Both the position numbers and the translations under genes were made by a program. The notes below the pieces were generated by a model. The model had not been told where the DNA came from and did not search any database. It saw nothing but the letters and a program-made list of their open reading frames with translations. Shown here in pieces: positions 1-5,778 of a DNA stretch of 10,611 bases (positions within the stretch are counted from its first letter, which is position 1; each line of letters opens with the position of its first letter). Source of the DNA: Bacteroidales bacterium (GTDB lineage: Bacteria; Bacteroidota; Bacteroidia; Bacteroidales; NBLH01); NCBI GenBank assembly GCA_029210905.1, contig JARGGF010000076.1, forward strand, positions 1-10,611, written 5' to 3'.

Positions 1-1
1 T

Positions 2-200
2 TAAAAATAAAGAGATGTAACCCGGCCATGATAATTTCGGCAACCTGGTAGGTTTTTTTCTTTCTGTGGTCAGGGATACTTTCAAGAAGGAGATTAAAAT
101 CAGGATAATGTCGCTTTAATATTATTAAAACACTGATTATGAGCTGTTTACCATCGAACGAATTTAACCGCTCACGGCACTTCTGTAACTTTTTCTTCCT
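2..200 (-). pseudogene. Probable transposase, N-terminal part, cut by window edge and lacking a start codon
   Basis: A minus-strand frame is open from a stop codon at 201-203 to the left window edge, about 66 codons. The translation has a basic start (RKKKLQKCRERL), then a segment containing HYPDFNLLLESIPDHRKKK followed by TYQVAEIIMAGLHLFIF. The order 'basic stretch, (I)PDxRK, short link, hydrophobic helix with a small-residue G' resembles the N-terminus of ISNCY-like DDE transposases, in which a 'PDPR/PDYRK' motif precedes the first conserved helix. The family call is from memory of that pattern. No ATG, GTG or TTG occurs in this frame before an ATG at 27-29, which lies inside the conserved helix, so the 5' end is probably broken or frameshifted. 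No terminal inverted repeat could be assigned. The catalytic DDE part would lie outside the window. It may still be another protein with a similar motif. Confidence 0.42.
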
Positions 201-280
201 CTAATAGAAAAAAGAAAAAACAATCAAAAATCAACAAAAAATATTTGCATTATTCACTGTTTATCAGTATCTTAGCGGTG

Positions 281-323
281 AAAAAGGCAGGCAAAAACAT
301 TAATTAACCGCCTGCCTTTTTTT
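281..323. terminator. Bidirectional intrinsic terminator
   Basis: The arms AAAAAGGCAGGC (281-292) and GCCTGCCTTTTT (310-321) form a perfect 12-pair stem around a 17-base loop. On the plus strand the GC core is followed by seven T (317-323). On the minus strand it is followed by five T. The hairpin can therefore stop transcription from both sides. On the minus strand it is the best candidate to end the porin transcript, whose stop codon is about 215 bases to the right. It also insulates the transposase remnant from read-through. Confidence 0.8.
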
Positions 324-343
324 AATAAAAACATATAAAATAT

Positions 344-424
344 GAGTCTGAGAATCCGGCAGCAGCCGGATTGTGCCCAATAGGGCTATCTATCAGTGTT
401 TCAGTCGATTAACACAAGAGGCTC
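344..424 (+). other. Cluster of inverted repeats that can fold like a three-arm RNA
   Basis: Four pairings nest without conflict. The closing stem is GAGUCU (344-349) with AGGCUC (419-424). A perfect 8-pair hairpin is AAUCCGGC (353-360), loop AGCA, GCCGGAUU (365-372). A 4-pair hairpin is GCCC (375-378) with GGGC (383-386). A 5-pair hairpin is GUGUU (396-400) with AACAC (411-415). The closing stem contains one G-U wobble when read as plus-strand RNA, which would be an A-C mismatch in the minus-strand RNA. This slightly favours a plus-strand RNA, although the porin's minus-strand 3' untranslated region also covers it. It matches no RNA family known to me and has no T-arm, so it is not a tRNA. 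It could simply be a repeated extragenic palindrome. Confidence 0.35.
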
Positions 425-538
425 TCCTTCATATTTTCAAGTAAATATAGCACGAAAATTATTTTTTTGCAAAAAATGCAAACCCCTGTTTCTCAGGAGA
501 AAAGAATATAGGGATATTTTTTTCGGAGTTGCTGACAA

Positions 539-1816
539 TTATTTAAAAAAATAGTAGACTGAAAACAATAGCCTTAAATTATCAGCTTGGGTAGTGTTTT
601 GTGGAATTCCTTTTGCATCATACGTTCCATCACCATAGTTAGCAGCAGTAAATTCTCCTTCAAGGGCAAATCGGATATGTTCCATACTATAAACCATCCT
701 GGGGGAAACCCTGAATAAAGATTCAATAGAAGTCCCTCTTCCAAAAATAGTTGATGGAGCTACGATATCATCAGAAAACCCATTATTTTTAGTAAAACCG
801 GCAAATATTCCTGCCTGGAATTTTCCATTGGTATGAATATCAGTCCAAAATGACAATGTATTTGAAGGCGTATAATTAACATAGCCCCGTATTAAATCAA
901 TCGAATCCTTAACTGCATAACCACCAATGCTTAGAACATTATCAATATTTTGCCCGAAAACTCCTTCGAACTTTAGGGTAATTGCAGGAAGTTGAATCTT
1001 TAAAAAGGCAATGCCCGAAAAGGAGCTTACATTATCGTCGGTGCTGTAATTTTGCACGGTCTTTATTCTGGGCACAATCGTTTTATATCCCCCTCCTATT
1101 CCGAACAAAAAAGCTGTACCTGCCTCCTTATTATCTTGTTGATAATGCATTTGAACATCAATTGCAGGAATACCAGAGTTTCTTAAATAATCACCTGTGG
1201 GTCCGGCTGGTCCAACATTCGCAAAATCGCGTTGAGAAGAAAGTATCCCAATTAATTTTACCTTTTCAATTGTATAGGTCGCCCTTATTTGCGGACTCCT
1301 TCCGAAAGGCTGAATAGGTGTACCAGTGTTAAAAGATACAGTACCAGGAAAACAGCCGGTTATAAACATTGGTATCCAGCTTTGGCCAAACAATAATTCG
1401 GTTTTTGGCCAGTTTAATTTCACAAAAGCATGCCGCAACCTGAATAAGTTAATATTATCATTCGCCTGTGCGAAAAAATCACCTTCAATTTTTGCAGAAG
1501 TTTTAGCATTAAATACATCCGGACCAGTAAAATCAACTCCTATCCTGCTTTGTATGCTTAAAAAATTAAAATTTGATTTAGAATTGATATCATTCCCATC
1601 AGCATCTTCAAAAACTGGCTGTGGATATAATAAAAAATGTCCTTCGCGAGCAGATACGGTTTGCCTGGTATCCCAGAAAAAATCACTTTTTACAAAACCG
1701 TTAAACTTTGCAGTAAATTTTTTCTCTACTTTTACCTCTTCTTTGGGATCTGTATTCTGTGCTGCCACCAGAACCGGCGATAAACAGATAATCCATAATA
1801 ATAATTTTCGCTTCAT
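539..1816 (-). CDS. DcaP-like outer-membrane porin
   Basis: This 425-residue protein is a probable beta-barrel channel for passive entry of small solutes across the outer membrane. Residues 1-19 form a typical signal peptide (basic MKRK, hydrophobic core, cleavage near VAA-Q). There is no lipobox. A short charged linker (about 21-35) leads into FNGFVKSDFFWDTRQ (38-52), which resembles the first strand of DcaP-type porins, where a 'GF.K.D...DTR' pattern is common. The rest is alternating-hydrophobic strands, and the chain ends in SVYYFFK with the aromatic C-terminus expected for barrel insertion. The long N-terminal coiled coil of Acinetobacter DcaP is absent. It lies 173 bases downstream of the TPR gene, far enough for its own promoter. 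The start at 1816 is fixed by the signal peptide. The barrel assignment is firm. The DcaP family name and its link to the symporter substrate are inferred. Confidence 0.72.
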   Translation of the reverse strand: MKRKLLLWIICLSPVLVAAQNTDPKEEVKVEKKFTAKFNGFVKSDFFWDTRQTVSAREGHFLLYPQPVFEDADGNDINSKSNFNFLSIQSRIGVDFTGPDVFNAKTSAKIEGDFFAQANDNINLFRLRHAFVKLNWPKTELLFGQSWIPMFITGCFPGTVSFNTGTPIQPFGRSPQIRATYTIEKVKLIGILSSQRDFANVGPAGPTGDYLRNSGIPAIDVQMHYQQDNKEAGTAFLFGIGGGYKTIVPRIKTVQNYSTDDNVSSFSGIAFLKIQLPAITLKFEGVFGQNIDNVLSIGGYAVKDSIDLIRGYVNYTPSNTLSFWTDIHTNGKFQAGIFAGFTKNNGFSDDIVAPSTIFGRGTSIESLFRVSPRMVYSMEHIRFALEGEFTAANYGDGTYDAKGIPQNTTQADNLRLLFSVYYFFK

Positions 1817-1868
1817 TGCTATCTAGTTTTTTATATTCAATTAAATTTAATTCAATCTTTTTTTCTAT

Positions 1869-1901
1869 CCTATATATGATATATCAAGATGATTTATCAA
1901 A
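1869..1901 (-). promoter_or_regulatory. Possible porin promoter with central palindrome
   Basis: On the minus strand a TTTG (1901-1898) is followed 21 bases later by TATATAGG (1876-1869), a partial match (4 of 6 fixed bases) to the Bacteroidota TAnnTTTG element. A perfect 10-base palindrome, TGATATATCA (1877-1886), fills the spacer next to the -7 element. The porin start is about 50 bases downstream. The region is very AT-rich, so chance matches are likely and this is a weak call. Confidence 0.22.
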
Positions 1902-1989
1902 GGATTATACGTTTAAATATCAATCAGTTAAAGTGATTAATTGCAAATTATTTTAGAAATACACTAATTTTATAAAAACATTGGAATAT

Positions 1990-2757
1990 CTAGTCCGAAT
2001 CTTTTGGGAAAAGTTTTTCAATTGCCGTTCGCTCTTCAATTGGTCTCCCTAAAAGAATATTAATATTGTTTTTAGCGGTAAGATTATCGGGCCATAAGCC
2101 AAGTGCTTTTTTGTTAAGCAAAATAGCCTTTTCATAATCACCGGAGTGTCTGAAAATGGTTGCTAAATTGGTATATGCTACTGATAGTCTTCGATTAGTT
2201 TCTGTTTGTGCTTTAATTATATCATCAGTACGCTTATTAATAATATCCACAAGGTTAAGGTTTTTAAAGGCACTATCATTGGGATCATAAAAGCCACTAA
2301 TTTTTATGATAATATCATTTCTCTCCAAAGTCTGAAAATCCTTTTGCCAATTTATAAATATTTCAATCCCTTTTTCAGTATATTGCTTTGCACTATCCAG
2401 GTAAGAGAACTTTACAGAATCATCCTTTTCAATAAGAGCTAATGTCAACCATGCTGCAGCTTTATTATTTTGTACTACACCCATTTCATAAGAGTTTTTA
2501 TAATCTTCACATCGAAGATATATCTGTTCTATGGTATCGAGCGTTTTAAAAACGGCATCAAAATCGTTCTTTACCACAAGCTGGTTATAATCACCATATT
2601 TAACTTTAGCCATTATCACCCTTGGATCTTCAGATCTGTTAATCTTATTATAATACAGATAAGCAATTAAAATTCCGAATAAAACTAAAACAGTCATTAC
2701 TGCAATGACTGTTTTAGTTCCTTTTCTATCTGTATATTTTCTTTCTTTCTCTTGCAT
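1990..2757 (-). CDS. Membrane-anchored TPR protein
   Basis: The 255 residues start with a basic, polar tail (1-14), then one membrane helix (about 15-36, VIAVMTVLVLFGILIAYLYY). The rest is a soluble domain, probably periplasmic because the positive residues precede the helix. Residues 191-224 (LSVAYTNLATIFRHSGDY through LGLWPD) form one textbook 34-residue tetratricopeptide repeat. A more diverged helix pair is visible at about 98-131. TPR domains bind other proteins, but the partner is unknown here. The gene starts 29 bases after the symporter gene and is probably cotranscribed with it, so a role in assembly or control of the carrier or of the porin downstream is plausible but inferred. I do not recognise a named family. 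The start at 2757 is supported by a Shine-Dalgarno-like GGAGA six bases upstream. Confidence 0.75.
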   Translation of the reverse strand: MQEKERKYTDRKGTKTVIAVMTVLVLFGILIAYLYYNKINRSEDPRVIMAKVKYGDYNQLVVKNDFDAVFKTLDTIEQIYLRCEDYKNSYEMGVVQNNKAAAWLTLALIEKDDSVKFSYLDSAKQYTEKGIEIFINWQKDFQTLERNDIIIKISGFYDPNDSAFKNLNLVDIINKRTDDIIKAQTETNRRLSVAYTNLATIFRHSGDYEKAILLNKKALGLWPDNLTAKNNINILLGRPIEERTAIEKLFPKDSD

Positions 2758-2768
2758 AAATTTTCTCC
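2758..2768 (-). promoter_or_regulatory. Shine-Dalgarno-like site of the TPR gene
   Basis: GGAGA (2768-2764, minus strand) lies six bases before the ATG at 2757. The other starts in this window have no clear Shine-Dalgarno sequence, as is usual in Bacteroidota. The site therefore supports this start codon and may point to a different translation level for the third gene of the operon. Confidence 0.45.
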
Positions 2769-2786
2769 AGGTAATTTATTATTTTA

Positions 2787-4451
2787 TTAGCTGTGAACAT
2801 TTTCCACAAGGAATTTCTTAATCTCAAATGGAGTAGGTTCAGTCATTTTTGAAACTACAATATTAACAATAATTGCTAAAGGTGCACCAAACCATGCAAA
2901 ATACCAGGCACCTAGCCAGTAAGATATAAATTCATGTGCCGGCCATGTCAGATTGAAGTAACCTGCTATAAAATAAGCAATTGAAATAAGTGCAACCGAT
3001 CCACCGGCTATCAGACCTGCGATAGCTCCGGATCTGTTGGAACCACTCCACCAAATACCTAATAAAAACAACGGAAAAATGGTACAACCTGCTAAAGAGA
3101 AGGCAACTGCAACCAATTGGGCGATTAGTGCAAAATTAAATAAAGCAAGCGCTGCTACTATAATTGCCATAAAGATAGTTCCGTATCTTGCCATTCTGAG
3201 TTGTTGTTTAGGGCTACTCTCAGGACGCAATACTTTTACATAAATGTCATGCGAAAAAGCAGAGGCACCTGCCACCAATAATCCTGAAACTGTTGAAAAA
3301 GCCGCAGAAACACCACCAGCTGCTAAAAATCCAACAATTAAAGGATTTACATCGCCTAATTGTGCAGTATAAACTACAATAGCATCCTTGGCAAGTTTAC
3401 CAACTTCATAATGGCTTGACAGTACTGCACCAAATGTTGAATAAACAGGTGCGCTCCAATACAATATACATATAAAAAACAATCCCCAAACCACAGACCA
3501 GCGGGCATCACTTGATTTTGGAACCACATAAAACCGTTGGATTACATGAGGCAATCCAGCCGTGCCAATCATCAGTGAAAAAGCAATGGCCATAAACTGG
3601 AAAAAGGTTTGTCCTGAAGCAGGATCCCAGGGCATAGCATATTCGGGGCTTGCTGTAAGTGCAAAATCATGTCCGAATGAATTTACCATGTTTTGAATTT
3701 CAGGTGCTGGTATCCCTGTTACAATATCCGATACTAATGCACCATAACCAATCTGTGGTAATAGCCAAAAATAATCAAATTTATAAGTGAGTATAAACAA
3801 AGGGATTAAAAAAGAAATAATAATTATAATGTATTGGATCTGCATGTTTTTTGTCACACCAAGCATACCGGAAATAAGCGTATATGAGAGTACTACTGTA
3901 CCTCCAATTAGAACTGCCAGATTATAATCAATGCCCAGTATCCATTTGAACATCAGACCTATACCACCAAACTGACCAACACAATAGGCAATTGAAATTA
4001 ATATAGCAACAATGGCACCTACAACCCGTAGTTTTTGAGAATAAAACCTATCACCTATAAAATCAGCAGCGGTATATTTTCCATATTTCCTGATTTGACC
4101 CGCCATTAAAATAAGGAGTAGTACATATCCCCCCGTCCAACCAATTACATAGGCCAAACCATGATATCCGGTACCATACATAAGTGCTGCCATTCCCAAA
4201 AAAGAAGCGGCACTCATCCAGTTGGAGGCTATTGCCATTCCCGAGCCTACTCTTGAAATGCTTCGTCCGGCTGCATAAAAGTCAGTGGTATCCTTTGCCC
4301 TGAATACAATACCAACCATTACAAACAAAACTAAAATACATATAAGGATGATTGCCGGGCCTACCTTAAAGTTTCCTTCAAGTTGTACATTACCTGCAGC
4401 AAATGCAAATACAGGAGCTAATAATAATGCTGTTAATATAATTTTTTTCAT
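2787..4451 (-). CDS. Na+/solute symporter large subunit, VC_2705/ActP-like SSS family
   Basis: This 554-residue inner-membrane carrier belongs to the sodium:solute symporter family, in the subgroup that works with a small DUF4212 subunit and is related to acetate permease ActP. The chain opens with a signal-like helix (1-19), then many hydrophobic segments. Family landmarks are FYAAGRSIS (58-66), SNWMSAASFLGMAA (76-89), YGKYTAADFIGDRFYS (123-138), GTAGLPHVIQRFYVV (296-310) and AAFSTVSGLLVAGASAFSHDIY (383-404). The last is the helix that carries the Ser/Thr pair used for Na+ binding in this fold (S386/T387 region). Length is normal for the subgroup. The gene follows its small subunit by 43 bases and precedes the TPR gene by 29 bases. 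Acetate or another small carboxylate is the family-based guess. No acetyl-CoA synthetase gene is visible to back it, so the substrate stays open. Confidence 0.88.
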   Translation of the reverse strand: MKKIILTALLLAPVFAFAAGNVQLEGNFKVGPAIILICILVLFVMVGIVFRAKDTTDFYAAGRSISRVGSGMAIASNWMSAASFLGMAALMYGTGYHGLAYVIGWTGGYVLLLILMAGQIRKYGKYTAADFIGDRFYSQKLRVVGAIVAILISIAYCVGQFGGIGLMFKWILGIDYNLAVLIGGTVVLSYTLISGMLGVTKNMQIQYIIIIISFLIPLFILTYKFDYFWLLPQIGYGALVSDIVTGIPAPEIQNMVNSFGHDFALTASPEYAMPWDPASGQTFFQFMAIAFSLMIGTAGLPHVIQRFYVVPKSSDARWSVVWGLFFICILYWSAPVYSTFGAVLSSHYEVGKLAKDAIVVYTAQLGDVNPLIVGFLAAGGVSAAFSTVSGLLVAGASAFSHDIYVKVLRPESSPKQQLRMARYGTIFMAIIVAALALFNFALIAQLVAVAFSLAGCTIFPLFLLGIWWSGSNRSGAIAGLIAGGSVALISIAYFIAGYFNLTWPAHEFISYWLGAWYFAWFGAPLAIIVNIVVSKMTEPTPFEIKKFLVENVHS

Positions 4452-4454
4452 TTC

Positions 4455-4464
4455 TATAGATTTT
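4455..4464 (-). repeat. Leader repeat AAAATCTATA before the large subunit
   Basis: The minus-strand 10-mer AAAATCTATA ends three bases before the ATG of the large symporter subunit. The same 10-mer sits two bases before the ATG of the small subunit (5259-5268). The A/U-rich sequence would keep the start codons unstructured, which suits genes without a Shine-Dalgarno site. Confidence 0.5.
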
Positions 4465-4494
4465 GGATTTTAAATATTCAGGTTCATTAACGGA

Positions 4495-5256
4495 TTAAAT
4501 ACTTTCAGTAACATTTAATTTAATAAGCGTTTTATCCGTTCTGTAACAGTATAACCAACACAATCCTACAAAAAGGATCAATAAGAAAACTGCTGTATAA
4601 AAATAATGAAACGGAAACCCTAACAATTTAAAATCAGTCAGAAATGATTGATTATGAATTAAGTACTTGGCCATTATGGCTGGAACTTTTGAACTATCTT
4701 CTTCATTAAATGCCCTGATACTCGAATTGCTCAAAATAAATGGCAACAATTTCGCATGAACACTATACGACTTAATGCCTAGAAATCCAGATGCAAAGTC
4801 AGCCAACGAGTTTTTTGTGTCAATGTAATCCTTGTCTGACAATCTGGTTAATGAATCATTTTTTACGGCAGTAAAAGCATTAATTTTTTCATTAAAATTT
4901 ATTTTCAAACTATCTGGCACTAATTTAATAACAAACTGGCTCATAACATTTTCCAATGCAACTTTATCGTTGTCATTAACAGATAATTTACCCAGCACTG
5001 ATAATGCCGAAGAAATGAATACTTTTTCGTCAGCCGGAGAAGCTGTTCCATTACTAATTTTGTTCCAAACACTTTCATAAGCGATGTAACTGTCTTCAGG
5101 GGTGGGTTTTTCTACGATTTTTAATAGGATGTGAAACCCAAAAATACCAATTGCCCATACAGAAACTAAACTTAAAGTTATGTTTCTATTAAATTTTGCC
5201 AACCTGGTTGTGGGCTTAAAAAAACTAAAATCATAACTTTCGACTTTTTCTTCCAT
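4495..5256 (-). CDS. Enlarged DUF4212-like small symporter subunit with a 155-residue periplasmic insert
   Basis: Two membrane helices frame this 253-residue protein: about 27-47 (ITLSLVSVWAIGIFGFHILL) and about 216-237 (YFYTAVFLLILFVGLCWLYCY). The LLGFPFHYFYTAV stretch (211-223) before helix 2 and the YRTDKTLIKL tail (238-247) match the DUF4212 pattern (GFPLGFWF..., helix, then a basic/acidic tail). Its place directly before the large subunit is where that small partner normally lies. Ordinary members are about 80-100 residues with a short loop. Here residues 50-205 form a polar, probably helical domain, with both termini in the cytoplasm and the insert in the periplasm. The insert has no Cys or recognisable motif. 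The N-terminal tail (1-24) has FFKPTTRLAKFN, also typical of the small subunit. The role is probably to stabilise or regulate the carrier, and the insert could sense or capture solute. The subunit identity rests on motif likeness and context. Confidence 0.68.
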   Translation of the reverse strand: MEEKVESYDFSFFKPTTRLAKFNRNITLSLVSVWAIGIFGFHILLKIVEKPTPEDSYIAYESVWNKISNGTASPADEKVFISSALSVLGKLSVNDNDKVALENVMSQFVIKLVPDSLKINFNEKINAFTAVKNDSLTRLSDKDYIDTKNSLADFASGFLGIKSYSVHAKLLPFILSNSSIRAFNEEDSSKVPAIMAKYLIHNQSFLTDFKLLGFPFHYFYTAVFLLILFVGLCWLYCYRTDKTLIKLNVTESI

Positions 5257-5258
5257 TT

Positions 5259-5268
5259 TATAGATTTT
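5259..5268 (-). repeat. Leader repeat AAAATCTATA before the small subunit
   Basis: This is the same minus-strand 10-mer as at 4455-4464, here two bases before the ATG of the small symporter subunit. The spacing to the start differs by a single base between the two copies. Confidence 0.5.
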
Positions 5269-5303
5269 AAGTGATTAGTAGTTAGGTGCCTAATGTATTG
5301 CAC

Positions 5304-5351
5304 ATAATTATAAATAATTATGACAAATGTCATGATTGTAAATCTTACAAT
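5304..5351. promoter_or_regulatory. Tandem palindromic operator block
   Basis: Three symmetric elements lie side by side. The first is ATAATTAT-AA-ATAATTAT (5304-5321). The second is ATGACA-AA-TGTCAT (5320-5333), with perfect 6-base arms. The third is ATTGTAA-ATC-TTACAAT (5335-5351), with perfect 7-base arms. The second and third are one base apart. Such paired dyads 50-100 bases before a start codon are typical binding sites for dimeric regulators. The TGACA-N2-TGTCA type is reminiscent of Crp/Fnr-family sites, but the regulator cannot be named from the sequence. The block is 48-95 bases upstream of the small symporter subunit and over 400 bases from serine ammonia-lyase, so it more probably controls the symporter operon. 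Confidence 0.5.
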
Positions 5352-5728
5352 AAATTCAACAGTATTCCTGCTAAAATAAAATGTAATTATTTGTTCACTT
5401 TTTAGGATCCAGAGAGCATCTTTTATTTCAAAAACAATACTAAATTTCGGTTATTATTTAATAAATCTTTCGGGAATAAAAATATTAGAATAAAAACAGT
5501 GCTTAAGCCGGAGCGACTCCATATAATACTTAACCTATGGGAAACAGCAATCTGGAGCAAAAAGAAACAGGCTTCACCCTAAAAATTCATGAATGATACC
5601 TATTAAGAACTCTGAATGTAACAGAACAATCTCACAGATAGCAAAGAGTTCATCTTTTATATTCGATAGCCATAAAATATAATTAGCACTATCCAAATAG
5701 GAAAAAGCAGTTAATTAGTAATACATAT

Positions 5729-5759
5729 TTTGAGTGTCAAAAAAATAAATGTAACTTTA
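5729..5759 (+). promoter_or_regulatory. Bacteroidota-type promoter of serine ammonia-lyase
   Basis: TTTG (5729-5732), a 19-base spacer and TAACTTTA (5752-5759) match the Bacteroidota sigma factor form TTTG-N19-TAnnTTTG at all fixed bases but the last. Transcription would begin near 5766, giving a leader of about 13 bases before the ATG at 5779. The leader has no Shine-Dalgarno site. Confidence 0.5.
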
Positions 5760-5778
5760 AACGGTAATTTCTATTTAT

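Larger units (their letters stand above)
201..538. other. Non-coding interval between transposase remnant and porin 3' end
   Basis: No open frame of useful length is seen here on either strand. The interval holds the hairpin terminator at 281-323, the compact inverted-repeat cluster at 344-424, and two short perfect inverted repeats closer to the porin: TTTGCA/TGCAAA at 466-482 (5-base A spacer) and TTTCTC/GAGAAA at 489-502. Neither of the last two is followed by a T-run in a way that makes a convincing terminator. The porin transcript would be expected to run leftwards through this stretch and stop at the 281-323 hairpin. Confidence 0.6.
5257..5778. other. Divergent intergenic regulatory region
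   Basis: This 522-base region separates the minus-strand symporter operon from plus-strand serine ammonia-lyase. It holds the leader repeat at 5259-5268, the inverted-repeat block at 5304-5351, an inverted repeat GAACTCT/AGAGTTC (5607-5613 and 5645-5651) enclosing a small ATCT-CAC-AGAT hairpin (5629-5639), and the promoter at 5729-5759. A 19-codon frame at 5537-5596 (MGNSNLEQKETGFTLKIHE) has no leader signal and is probably chance. No larger gene or RNA gene is seen between about 5360 and 5600. Confidence 0.6.

Noticed and set aside
244..275. Promoter-like TTTG-N20-TATCTTAG on the plus strand
   Set aside because: It would start transcription right at the terminator hairpin (281-323), so only a trivial transcript would result. 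A chance match is likely in AT-rich sequence.
344..424. tRNA gene
   Set aside because: The fold has three arms, but there is no GGTTCGAATCC-like T-arm, no 7-pair acceptor stem and no anticodon loop of 7 bases.
982..1826. Plus-strand open frames at 982-1317 and 1326-1826
   Set aside because: They lie antisense within the porin gene, have no leader signals and read like reverse-strand noise. The minus-strand frame has a signal peptide and barrel features.
5537..5596. Small plus-strand frame of 19 codons (MGNSNLEQ...)
   Set aside because: It is short, without promoter or leader support, and such frames are expected by chance in 500 bases.
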